This document shows, piece by piece, positions 18,809 through 27,390 of a stretch of 64,000 nucleotides of DNA. Below the pieces are notes generated by a model. It was given only the letters and a program-made list of their open reading frames with translations, was not told the origin of the DNA and ran no database searches. A program made the translations under genes and the position numbers. The stretch lies in the NCBI RefSeq assembly GCF_000695795.1, contig NZ_JNCA01000007.1:40244-104243 (forward strand), in the 5' to 3' direction. The stretch is from Flavobacterium seoulense (GTDB lineage: Bacteria; Bacteroidota; Bacteroidia; Flavobacteriales; Flavobacteriaceae). Positions within the stretch are counted from its first letter, which is position 1, and the number at the start of each line of letters is the position of its first letter.

Positions 18809-20998
18809 TTATTTGGTAAACAACAACTCTCTGTATTTAGTTAGCGTCCATAATTCATTATCTACTAACAATTCTAATTTATCACAGTGATTTCTAATTA
18901 CTTCAAAATAAGGTTTTACTTTATTGCAATAGGCTTCGGCAGTTTTTTGTGCATTTCCTAAAGCATTTGCATTTTTTCTTTCGTTACGCATTTCTTCCTC
19001 TTTGGCATTGATACCTTCAATATGAGTCGAAATTTCTTTAATCAATCCTATTTGTTCTTTTGCAATTGATTCGAATTCTTTTCCGAAAATATCTTTCAAA
19101 CCTTTTACATTTTCGATTAAAGTATTTTGGTAACGAATAGCCGTTGGAATCACATGATTTTTCGAAATATCACCTAAAACCCTGCTTTCAATCTGGATTT
19201 TCTTAGTATATTCTTCTAATTCTATTTCGTAACGTGCTTCCACCTCTACATGATTCATAATTCCTAATTCAGAAAATAAATCCAATGCGCGTTGTGAAGC
19301 TCTTGCTTTCAAAGCTTCAGGAGTAGTTTTAAAGTTACTCAAGCCTCTTTTCTTAGCTTCTTTTTCCCAGGCTTCACTATAACCATCACCTTCGAAAAGA
19401 ATATCTTTCGACACCTTAATATATTCTCTCAACACATTAAAAATAGCATCGTCTTTTTTCATTGCTTTCGAATCAATCAAAGCATCAACTTCTACTTTAA
19501 AATCTCTTAATTGTTTTGCAACAATCGTATTTAAAGTAGTCATTGCATTCGAACAGTTTGCCGAAGATCCAACCGCTCTAAATTCAAATTTATTTCCGGT
19601 AAATGCAAAAGGCGAAGTTCTGTTTCTATCGGTATTATCTAAAATTACTTCCGGAATTTTACCAACTACATTTAGTTTTAAATCGGTTTTTTCTTCTGGC
19701 GATAATTTCCCTGTAGTCACACTTTCTAATTCGGCCAAAACTTTCGTTAATTGCTCTCCAATAAATACCGAAATAATTGCAGGCGGCGCTTCATTCGCAC
19801 CTAAACGGTGATCATTGCTAGCTGTTGCAATCGAAGCGCGTAGTAATTCTTCGTAATCATTTACCGCTTTAATTGTATTAATAAAGAAAGTCAAAAACTG
19901 TAAATTACTCATTGGCGTTTTGCTTGGGCTCAACAAATTTACTCCAGTATCAGTTGCTAATGACCAGTTATTATGCTTTCCGGAACCATTTACTCCTTTA
20001 AATGGTTTTTCGTGTAACAATACTTTAAAGTCATGACGCTCGGCTACTTTTTGCATAATATCCATCAAAAGACAGTTATGATCTACAGCCAGATTTGTTT
20101 CTTCGAAAATTGGAGCCAACTCAAATTGGTTTGGCGCTACCTCATTATGACGGGTTTTAACCGGAATTCCTAATAGCATACACTCTTGCTCCAAATCACG
20201 CATATAGATTAAAGCACGCGTAGGAATCGATCCAAAATAATGATCATCTAACTGCTGTCCTTTTGCCGAAGTATGTCCTAATAATGTTCTTCCTGTCATC
20301 ATTAAGTCAGGACGGGAATGTGCCAAAGATTTATCTACAAGGAAATATTCCTGCTCCCAACCTAAGGTTGCAGTAACCTTTTTGACATTTTTATCAAAAT
20401 AACGACAAACCTCAGTAGCGGCTTCGTCCATTACTGCCAAAGCTCTTAATAAAGGTATTTTATTATCTAAAGCTTCGCCTGTATATGAAATAAAAACGGT
20501 AGGAATACATAAAGTGGTACCATATATAAATGCCGGAGAAGTTGGATCCCAGGCTGTATATCCACGAGCTTCAAATGTATTTCTAATTCCTCCGTTAGGA
20601 AAACTAGAAGCATCAGGTTCCTGCTGTACTAATTGTGCTCCTCCAAATTTTTCTACCGGATCACTTCCATCATAAGAAGTTTCAAAAAAAGCATCGTGTT
20701 TTTCAGCAGTAGTTCCTGTTAAAGGTTGAAACCAGTGTGTATAATGAGTAACTCCTTTAGCAAGTGCCCACTCTTTCATACCCATTGCAATATAATCGGC
20801 TAGTTTTCTATCTATTTTCGTTCCATTTTCAATAGCACCCTGCACCGCCTTAAAAGCATCTGAAGTTAAATATTGTTTCATGGCTTTTTCATTAAATACA
20901 TTAGAGCCAAAAATGCTTGACTTTCTATTTGTCTCTTCAAAATGTATTGCTTTTCTATTAGAAGCTTCCTTCAACGCTTGAAAACGTAATGTTGACAT
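18809..20998 (-). CDS. glnN: Glutamine synthetase type III
   Basis: Makes glutamine from glutamate, ammonia and ATP. The 729-residue length and the N-terminal GSIII domain (FGSNVFNEKAMKQYL) identify the type III enzyme common in Bacteroidota and cyanobacteria. Catalytic motifs are GWEQEYFLVD, NGSGKHNNWSLATDTG, and NRTSPFAFTGNKFEFRAVGSS. A long helical C-terminal part (about 600-729) is typical of the family. It is divergent from glnA across a 273-base shared region, with a TATATTTG box at 21048-21055, so the two synthetases may be jointly controlled. Confidence 0.96.
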   Translation of the reverse strand: MSTLRFQALKEASNRKAIHFEETNRKSSIFGSNVFNEKAMKQYLTSDAFKAVQGAIENGTKIDRKLADYIAMGMKEWALAKGVTHYTHWFQPLTGTTAEKHDAFFETSYDGSDPVEKFGGAQLVQQEPDASSFPNGGIRNTFEARGYTAWDPTSPAFIYGTTLCIPTVFISYTGEALDNKIPLLRALAVMDEAATEVCRYFDKNVKKVTATLGWEQEYFLVDKSLAHSRPDLMMTGRTLLGHTSAKGQQLDDHYFGSIPTRALIYMRDLEQECMLLGIPVKTRHNEVAPNQFELAPIFEETNLAVDHNCLLMDIMQKVAERHDFKVLLHEKPFKGVNGSGKHNNWSLATDTGVNLLSPSKTPMSNLQFLTFFINTIKAVNDYEELLRASIATASNDHRLGANEAPPAIISVFIGEQLTKVLAELESVTTGKLSPEEKTDLKLNVVGKIPEVILDNTDRNRTSPFAFTGNKFEFRAVGSSANCSNAMTTLNTIVAKQLRDFKVEVDALIDSKAMKKDDAIFNVLREYIKVSKDILFEGDGYSEAWEKEAKKRGLSNFKTTPEALKARASQRALDLFSELGIMNHVEVEARYEIELEEYTKKIQIESRVLGDISKNHVIPTAIRYQNTLIENVKGLKDIFGKEFESIAKEQIGLIKEISTHIEGINAKEEEMRNERKNANALGNAQKTAEAYCNKVKPYFEVIRNHCDKLELLVDNELWTLTKYRELLFTK

Positions 20999-21047
20999 TA
21001 TGGACTATTTTTTAAACTGTTAATAATCAATTTTATAATTAAAAACA

Positions 21048-21055
21048 CAAATATA
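21048..21055 (-). promoter_or_regulatory. Predicted -7 element of glnN
   Basis: The minus strand reads TATATTTG, about 50 bases upstream of the glnN ATG. Confidence 0.5.
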
Positions 21056-21225
21056 GAAAATATCAGGCTAAAAACAGCCAGACAAAGCATTGTCAATTTG
21101 GTTTTTATTTAGCTTCAAAATTGCTTTTTTTTAAATATACCCCCTACCAAAATATAGTAATGTGAAAAATAACACTCATTCAAACAAAAGATACCCCAAG
21201 GTTTTCAGCACTAAAAAAAATATTA

Positions 21226-21233
21226 TATATTTG
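21226..21233 (+). promoter_or_regulatory. Predicted -7 element of glnA
   Basis: TATATTTG lies 38 bases before the glnA ATG, facing away from the glnN promoter box. The -33 position has TTC rather than TTG. Confidence 0.5.
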
Positions 21234-21271
21234 CACCAGAGTTTAAATCAAGAAAATTAATTTATATTATT

Positions 21272-22288
21272 ATGGCAAAAATAAAGTTAGAGTACCTTTG
21301 GTTAGATGGATACGAACCAACTCAAAATCTTAGAAGTAAAACAAAAGTTGAAGAGCATGAAAACTTTAAAGGAACTCTAGAAGAGATCGGAAACTGGTCA
21401 TTTGACGGTTCGTCTACAAGACAAGCTGAAGGAGGATCTTCTGACTGTCTTTTAGTACCAGTTGCTATCTATCCAGATCCAGAAAGAATCAACGGATACT
21501 TAGTAATGTGTGAAGTTATGTATGCTGACGGTACTCCACACCCATCAAACGGTAGAGCTACTATCGATGATGACAATGATGATTTCTGGTTTGGTTTCGA
21601 ACAAGAATACTTCATCATGGATACTAAAACTTTATTACCATTAGGTTTCCCAGTAGGTGGATACCCTGCACCACAAGGTATGTACTACTGTTCAGTAGGT
21701 GGAAAAAACACTCACGGAAGAGCTTTAGTTGAAGAGCACGCTAACTTATGTATCGATGCTGGAATCAACTTTGAAGGAATCAACCAAGAGGTTGCTTGTG
21801 GACAATGGGAATTCCAATTATTTGCTAAAGGAGCTAAAAAAGCAGGTGATGAAATCTGGGTTGCTAGATATTTATTAGACCGTTTGACTGAGAAATATGG
21901 TTACTATATTGAATACCACCCAAAACCACTAGGTGATACTGACTGGAATGGTTCTGGTATGCACGCTAACTTCTCTAACGAAGTTTTAAGAACGTGTGGT
22001 TCTCAAGAAACTTACGAAAGAATCTGTGAGGCTTTCCGTCCTGTAACTAAAGAGCACATTGCTGTTTACGGAGCTTACAACGAGCAACGTTTAACTGGTA
22101 AACACGAAACTGCTTCTATCAACGACTTCTCTTACGGAGTATCTGACAGAGGATGTTCTATCCGTATTCCTTTAATGACTGTTCAAAAAGGATGGAAAGG
22201 ATGGTTAGAAGACAGAAGACCAGCTTCTAATGGTGATCCATACAAAATCGCTGCAAGAATTATCAAAACAGTTAAATCTGCATTGTAA
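21272..22288 (+). CDS. glnA: Glutamine synthetase, eukaryotic-like type II
   Basis: A 338-residue enzyme of the short GSII type with beta-grasp then catalytic domain. Seen: WSFDGSSTRQAEGGSSDC, WFGFEQEYFIMD, TDWNGSGMHANFS and SDRGCSIRIP. It lacks the adenylylation loop region of GSI enzymes, so it is not expected to be controlled by GlnE. Its codons favour C-ending AAC, TTC and TAC more than neighbouring genes, a usual mark of high expression. A strong terminator follows. It is divergent from glnN, giving the cell two synthetase types side by side. Confidence 0.95.
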   Translation: MAKIKLEYLWLDGYEPTQNLRSKTKVEEHENFKGTLEEIGNWSFDGSSTRQAEGGSSDCLLVPVAIYPDPERINGYLVMCEVMYADGTPHPSNGRATIDDDNDDFWFGFEQEYFIMDTKTLLPLGFPVGGYPAPQGMYYCSVGGKNTHGRALVEEHANLCIDAGINFEGINQEVACGQWEFQLFAKGAKKAGDEIWVARYLLDRLTEKYGYYIEYHPKPLGDTDWNGSGMHANFSNEVLRTCGSQETYERICEAFRPVTKEHIAVYGAYNEQRLTGKHETASINDFSYGVSDRGCSIRIPLMTVQKGWKGWLEDRRPASNGDPYKIAARIIKTVKSAL

Positions 22289-22305
22289 TTTCTTAATTAT
22301 AAAAT

Positions 22306-22337
22306 AAAAATGCCTTCAGCAATGGAGGCATTTTTTT
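22306..22337 (+). terminator. Intrinsic terminator of glnA
   Basis: The arms AAAAATGCCT and AGGCATTTTT are followed by further T residues. Confidence 0.88.
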
Positions 22338-22383
22338 ATGCTTTAAAATCAAAATCTTAAATCAATCATACATCACAATAAAC

Positions 22384-22391
22384 TATATTTG
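22384..22391 (+). promoter_or_regulatory. Predicted -7 element of the terC-like gene
   Basis: TATATTTG lies 22 bases before the ATG at 22413, just after the glnA terminator. No -33 TTG is evident. Confidence 0.45.
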
Positions 22392-22412
22392 CAATAACAT
22401 AAAATAAATATC

Positions 22413-23363
22413 ATGATAGTCTGGATTTGCTTTATTAGCGCTATTTTATTATTCCTTGCTTTAGATTTAGGAATTTTCAACAAAACCCCACACGAAATCA
22501 GTTCGAAAGAAGCCGGAAAATGGACCGGAATCTGGGTTTCTTTATCTTTCTTATTCTCAGCTGTAGTGTATTGGTTATACCAAAACAACTTTGTCGAAAA
22601 CCCTGACAGCTTAAAACCAATGGCTGCTTCAATGAAGTACATTACAGGATATCTTATTGAACTTTCGCTTAGCATCGATAATATTTTTGTAATTGCAATT
22701 ATCTTTTCTTCATTTAGAATTCCTAAAAAATACCAGCACCGCGTATTGTTTTGGGGAATCATTGGTGCTATCATCTTTAGAGGACTTATGATTTATTTTG
22801 GTGTTTTGATTATCAATAAATTTGCCTGGACAACTTACCTATTCGGTGCTTTCCTGATTTATACTGCTATCAAAATGTTTTTCACCAAAGAAGATCATGA
22901 ATACGATCCTCAAAATTCGGTTATCTATAAGTACTTGAGAAAACTAACTCCGATTACTCCAAAAATAGAAGGCGAACATTTTTTTGTAAAAATCGATAAT
23001 GTTAGCACAGCAACGCCTTTATTTGTAGCCTTAATTCTTATTGAAGTAATGGACGTTATTTTTGCATTAGATAGTGTACCCGCTATTTTAGCCATTACTT
23101 CTGATCCTTTTTTAGTATTTAGTTCGAATATTTTTGCCATTCTCGGACTGCGTTCTATGTATTTCTTTTTAGCGAACATGCTGGAAAAATTCAGTTACCT
23201 AGAATATAGTTTAATTGCTATTTTAACCTTTGTAGGACTAAAAATGATGCTACATAAATTCATTCACCTGCCAGAATGGGCTTCACTAGCATTCATTGCA
23301 GTTTCTTTACTGGCTGGAATAATTGCTTCCCTGCAAAAAGAAAAACGAAACAATAAAGTATAA
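22413..23363 (+). CDS. TerC/Alx family integral membrane protein
   Basis: A 316-residue inner-membrane protein with about nine hydrophobic segments. Signature acidic membrane motifs are LSLSIDNIFVIAIIFSSF and EVMDVIFALDSVPAILAIT, shared by TerC and the pH- and manganese-responsive Alx proteins, which are linked to Mn2+ export and metalation of exported proteins. No ter stress genes are nearby, so an Alx/YkoY-type metal role is more likely than tellurite resistance. It is a single gene between two terminators. Confidence 0.9.
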   Translation: MIVWICFISAILLFLALDLGIFNKTPHEISSKEAGKWTGIWVSLSFLFSAVVYWLYQNNFVENPDSLKPMAASMKYITGYLIELSLSIDNIFVIAIIFSSFRIPKKYQHRVLFWGIIGAIIFRGLMIYFGVLIINKFAWTTYLFGAFLIYTAIKMFFTKEDHEYDPQNSVIYKYLRKLTPITPKIEGEHFFVKIDNVSTATPLFVALILIEVMDVIFALDSVPAILAITSDPFLVFSSNIFAILGLRSMYFFLANMLEKFSYLEYSLIAILTFVGLKMMLHKFIHLPEWASLAFIAVSLLAGIIASLQKEKRNNKV

Positions 23364-23367
23364 AAAC

Positions 23368-23399
23368 AAAAAAAGGAAATCGAGAGATTTCCTTTTTTT
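23368..23399. terminator. Bidirectional terminator after the terC-like gene
   Basis: Fourteen-base arms (AAAAAAAGGAAATC and GATTTCCTTTTTTT) with a GAGA tetraloop, between two convergent genes. Confidence 0.92.
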
Positions 23400-23419
23400 A
23401 CATTTCAATTTCTAAAAGA

Positions 23420-23953
23420 TTAATTTAGCTCTATAACATTAGTATCATCAATATTATATTTTTTGATAACAGCATTATAATCTGAGTAATCTTCTTTAGT
23501 TTTATTAGCTAGTTTTGCTGATGTTGATCCATCAGGAGAACCAGGCACAATAACAATTCTAAACGTTTGATTATTCAAATAACTTGGAGTCAATGCTAAA
23601 TTATAAGTTGCTCGCGCATAAATTATAAAATGCTCAACACTAAAATCGAAATCATAATCGATTTCTCCATCATCTGTGTAAATAGTTCTAGGTATTTGTT
23701 GCCATATTGGAGCACCAGTATCAGTAATAGAACCCACTCTCCTATAAATCAAAACAACATCTTCATTAAAAATTAAAGGATCTAAATCTCGATAAATATT
23801 ATACCCATCGTTGGCATTATAAGCGAAATTAACATTAGTTAATTGAAAAACTTCACTAATAGTATCTCTATCTTCTCGAAAATCATCATCAGAAGAACAA
23901 CCCGAAATAGCTAAAAAGCTAACAAAAGCGAAAAGTGCGAATATTTTTTTCAT
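23420..23953 (-). CDS. Predicted surface-exposed lipoprotein of unknown function
   Basis: A 177-residue lipoprotein: signal peptide with lipobox AISGC (Cys19), followed at once by SSDDDFRED. An acidic SDD-type sequence right after the lipid-bearing Cys is the known lipoprotein export signal of Flavobacteria (SDDFE in F. johnsoniae), so display on the outer face of the outer membrane is predicted. The mature part is probably beta-rich with short repeats of aromatic residues (VNFAYNANDGYNIYRDL). No family is recognised. It is a single gene downstream of valS on the same strand but separated from it. Confidence 0.75.
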   Translation of the reverse strand: MKKIFALFAFVSFLAISGCSSDDDFREDRDTISEVFQLTNVNFAYNANDGYNIYRDLDPLIFNEDVVLIYRRVGSITDTGAPIWQQIPRTIYTDDGEIDYDFDFSVEHFIIYARATYNLALTPSYLNNQTFRIVIVPGSPDGSTSAKLANKTKEDYSDYNAVIKKYNIDDTNVIELN

Positions 23954-24085
23954 GACATAAATTTTTAAATGGTTAAGTTATAAGATCTAGTATTCATTAA
24001 TTGTGCCAAAAATTATTTGACAAAAAAAAAGAGACCAAAATAATTAATTCTTTTTTTGATCTCTAATATAAAAAATTATTTCAAA

Positions 24086-26719
24086 TTACTTCAAACCAGC
24101 TAAACTCTGCTCGATTGTAGCAATTTTAGCTAAAGCATCAGCTTGTTTTTGTTTTTCGATATTTAAAACTTTTTCCGGAGCTCCGTTTACAAATTTCTCG
24201 TTTGAAAGTTTTGCTTCTACTGATTTCAAGAATCCTTTTACGTAATTTAATTCTTCTGTCAGTTTTTTAATCTCAGCTTCAACATCGATATTTCCTGTAA
24301 TCGGAATGAAATATTCATTTGATTTTACTCGGAAAGATAATGCGCCATCCACTTTTTCAGAAACATATTCGAAAGCAGAAACGTTTCCTAATTTCGTTAC
24401 TATAGAATCAAAATAAGTTGAAATATTCTCGCTATTAATGGCTTTCAATTCGATAGCATCTTTAAACGGAATATTTTTGTCTTTTCTGATCGTTCTGATT
24501 CCAGAAATTACTTCAATTGAGTTTTCAAAATCAGCAATTAATTTTGCATCAAACGGTTTTAATTCTGGCCAGGTTGAAACGATTAAAGCTTCTTCCGGGG
24601 TTCTTTCAGCAATTAATTGCCAAATTTCTTCCGTTAAGAAAGGCATAAACGGATGAAGCAATTTCAAGTTGCTTTCTAACATTTCGATCGCTTTCGCAAA
24701 AGTTACGCTGTCAATTGGCTGTTGATAAGCCGGTTTGATCATTTCTAAAAACCAAGAACAGAAATCATCCCAAACCAATTTATAGATTGCCATCAACGAA
24801 TCTGAAATTCTGTATTTCTCAAAATTATCTTCAATATCAACTAAAGTCTGCTGTAATTTCGCTTCGAACCATTCGATTGCCACTTTTGATGATTCTGGCT
24901 GTGGAATAGTTTCTAAAACTTCCCATCCTTTAATCAATTTGAAAGCATTCCATATTTTATTCGAAAAAGCTTTTCCCTGACTACATAATTCTTCATCAAA
25001 CATGATGTCATTTCCTGCAGAAGCACTTAAAAGCAATCCTACACGAACTCCATCGGCACTGAATTTATCAATCAAATCTAAAGGATCAGGAGAATTCCCT
25101 AATGATTTAGACATTTTACGACGTTGTTTATCACGAACTAACCCAGTTAAATATACATTTGTAAATGGTTTTTCACCAGCATATTCATAACCCGCAATAA
25201 TCATTCTGGCAACCCAGAAAAATAAAATATCCGGACCTGTAACCAAGTCATTTGTTGGATAATAGTATTTAAAATCTGGACTTTCCGGATCCATAATTCC
25301 ACCAAAAACAGACATTGGCCATAACCAAGAAGAAAACCATGTATCTAACGCATCAACATCTTGAGTTAAATTGTTAATGGTTAATTGTGAATTGTTAGTT
25401 TTTTCTTGTGCTAATTTTAATGCGTCTTCGATGTTTTCAGCAACAACGAAATCTTCTTTTCCGTCTCCGTAATAATACGCCGGGATTTGTTGTCCCCACC
25501 ATAATTGACGAGAAATATTCCAATCGCGAATATTGTTTAACCAGTGTGCATAAGTGTTCTCAAAACGTTTTGGATGTAATTTAATATCTCCCGTTTCTAA
25601 AACTGACTTAATTGCCGGTTTTACTAATTCTTCCATTTTCAGGAACCATTGATCTGATAATCTTGGTTCGATTACGGCTTTTGTTCTTTCAGAAGTTCCT
25701 ACTTTATTTAAGTGAATCTCTGTTTTTGCTAAAGCTCCAATTTCCTGAAGTTCTTTTTCAATTTCCTTACGAACCACAAAACGATCTTTTCCCTGATAAT
25801 GCAATCCAAAGCTGTTTAACGTAGCATCTTCATTAAAAATATCAACGATTTCAAGATTGTGTTTTTCTCCCAACGTTTTATCGTTCATATCGTGTGCAGG
25901 CGTTACTTTCAAACATCCTGTACCGAATTCTACATCTACATATTCGTCTTCAATAATTGGAATCACTCTTCCGCAAATTGGAACGATCGCTTTTTTACCT
26001 TTTAAATGTGTAAAACGCTCATCATTCGGGTTTATACAGATCGCAGTATCTCCAAAAATAGTTTCCGGACGTGTTGTAGCGATAGTCAAAAAATCTTCTG
26101 AACCTTCAATTTTATATTTTAAGAAAAATAATTTTCCTTGTTGTTCTTCGTAAATTACTTCTTCGTCAGAAAGAGTAGTTTTTGCTTCTGGATCCCAGTT
26201 TACCATACGGTACCCTCTGTAGATTAAACCTTTGTTGTATAAATCAACAAACGATTTGATTACAGATGCAGACATATCTGGATCCATTGTGAATTTGGTG
26301 CGTTCCCAATCACAGGAAGCACCTAATTTTTTAAGTTGCTCTAAGATGGTGCCACCGTATTTATCGGTCCATTCCCAAGCGTGTTTTAGGAATTCTTCGC
26401 GAGTTAAATCGTTTTTATTGATTCCCTCCTGTTTTAATTTCGCCACAACTTTTGCCTCAGTAGCAATAGAGGCATGATCCGTTCCCGGAACCCAGCAAGC
26501 GTTGAATCCTTTAAGACGAGCGCGACGAATTAAAACATCCTGAATGGTATTATTCAACATGTGTCCCATGTGAAGAACACCAGTGACGTTTGGCGGCGGA
26601 ATTACAATTGTGTAAGGTGTTCTATGATCTGGTTCTGAGTGAAAATAATTGTTTTTCATCCAGTAATCATACCATTTGTTTTCGATCGTCTTAGCGTCAA
26701 ATTGTGCGGGAATTGCCAT
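24086..26719 (-). CDS. valS: Valyl-tRNA synthetase
   Basis: Charges tRNA-Val. The 877-residue class I synthetase has the HIGH-type motif in PPPNVTGVLHMGHMLNN near residue 40-55, the editing (CP1) domain after it (TIATTRPETIFGDTA), KMSKSLGNSPDP as the KMSKS loop, an anticodon-binding domain, and a C-terminal coiled-coil arm (about 805-877) rich in Lys/Glu. Length is normal. A TACTTTTG box occurs on the minus strand at 26862-26869, some 140 bases upstream. The leader between box and ATG carries the AATCGTTTA repeat. Confidence 0.97.
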   Translation of the reverse strand: MAIPAQFDAKTIENKWYDYWMKNNYFHSEPDHRTPYTIVIPPPNVTGVLHMGHMLNNTIQDVLIRRARLKGFNACWVPGTDHASIATEAKVVAKLKQEGINKNDLTREEFLKHAWEWTDKYGGTILEQLKKLGASCDWERTKFTMDPDMSASVIKSFVDLYNKGLIYRGYRMVNWDPEAKTTLSDEEVIYEEQQGKLFFLKYKIEGSEDFLTIATTRPETIFGDTAICINPNDERFTHLKGKKAIVPICGRVIPIIEDEYVDVEFGTGCLKVTPAHDMNDKTLGEKHNLEIVDIFNEDATLNSFGLHYQGKDRFVVRKEIEKELQEIGALAKTEIHLNKVGTSERTKAVIEPRLSDQWFLKMEELVKPAIKSVLETGDIKLHPKRFENTYAHWLNNIRDWNISRQLWWGQQIPAYYYGDGKEDFVVAENIEDALKLAQEKTNNSQLTINNLTQDVDALDTWFSSWLWPMSVFGGIMDPESPDFKYYYPTNDLVTGPDILFFWVARMIIAGYEYAGEKPFTNVYLTGLVRDKQRRKMSKSLGNSPDPLDLIDKFSADGVRVGLLLSASAGNDIMFDEELCSQGKAFSNKIWNAFKLIKGWEVLETIPQPESSKVAIEWFEAKLQQTLVDIEDNFEKYRISDSLMAIYKLVWDDFCSWFLEMIKPAYQQPIDSVTFAKAIEMLESNLKLLHPFMPFLTEEIWQLIAERTPEEALIVSTWPELKPFDAKLIADFENSIEVISGIRTIRKDKNIPFKDAIELKAINSENISTYFDSIVTKLGNVSAFEYVSEKVDGALSFRVKSNEYFIPITGNIDVEAEIKKLTEELNYVKGFLKSVEAKLSNEKFVNGAPEKVLNIEKQKQADALAKIATIEQSLAGLK

Positions 26720-26721
26720 TT

Positions 26722-26822
26722 ACTAGGTTTGTTTAATCGTTAATTTGTTTAATCGTTATTTGTTATCTGTTAATCGTTTTTAAATCTTTCAGTTAAACGA
26801 TTATACAGTTAAACAAATAAAC
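26722..26822. repeat. Degenerate TTAATCGTTT repeat spacer upstream of valS
   Basis: The 100 bases before valS are mostly variants of GTTTAATCGTTAATT, in both orientations (TTAAACGATT later in the same stretch). The same words occur at 30,915-30,940, 31,341-31,386 and 45,141-45,222. Confidence 0.6.
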
Positions 26823-26957
26823 CAAAAAATTGGTTCGATTTTTGTAATTTATAATTGGGAACAAAAGTAAATAATTAAGTACACTATAAAAAGAGAAATA
26901 AAAATTTGTGTACTAATTAAAACAAAGTATATTTACTTTCCAACAAGACCAATCACC

Positions 26958-27344
26958 ATGAAAAACTTTACTACATTAATAACAATTTTATTATTTAGCA
27001 GTATTGGATTTGCTCAAAGGGGAGCTAAGATAGAATTCAAAGCTAAAAACAACACTATTGATTACGGCACCATTACCAAGCAAAATGACAACGGAATCCG
27101 TTCTTTTGAATACACTAATACTGGTGATGCACCGTTAATAATCTATTCAATTCAATCTACAACAAGCTGTACTATTTTATCTAAACAAAACGAAACAGTA
27201 TTACCTGGAAAATCAAGTAAAATAGACATTAAATACAATATGGTTCCCGGGCCAATTAGAAAAACAATTACGGTAGAATCAAACGCTATTAATTATGACG
27301 AAGGGCGAATTGCTTTAAAAATAAAAGGCGAAGTTGGCTCTTAA
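26958..27344 (+). CDS. DUF1573 secreted protein
   Basis: A 128-residue exported protein with signal peptide (residues 1-19, ending GFAQ) and one DUF1573 domain, an immunoglobulin-like fold related to the ASPM/SPD-2/Hydin type. Visible hallmarks are IDYGTITKQNDNGIRSFEYTN, then GDAPLIIYSIQSTTSCT and the final strand IALKIKGEV. The usual SCGC(T/P) cysteine motif is reduced to a single Cys here. The family is common and multi-copy in Bacteroidota; its role is unknown. A strong bidirectional terminator separates it from the convergent protease gene. Confidence 0.85.
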   Translation: MKNFTTLITILLFSSIGFAQRGAKIEFKAKNNTIDYGTITKQNDNGIRSFEYTNTGDAPLIIYSIQSTTSCTILSKQNETVLPGKSSKIDIKYNMVPGPIRKTITVESNAINYDEGRIALKIKGEVGS

Positions 27345-27353
27345 AATCTACAC

Positions 27354-27390
27354 AAAAATGCTTCTTATATTCTAAGAAGCATTTTTTTTT
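27354..27390. terminator. Bidirectional terminator
   Basis: The arms AAAAATGCTTCTTA and TAAGAAGCATTTTT, loop of five, are followed by T residues and placed between convergent genes. Confidence 0.92.

Noticed and set aside
22373..22774. 133-codon open frame antisense to the TerC gene
   Set aside because: It covers the start of the TerC gene, and its sequence mirrors the hydrophobic coding bias of the real gene.
22413..23363. Tellurite-resistance operon
   Set aside because: Only one TerC-family gene is present, with terminators on both sides and no other ter genes.
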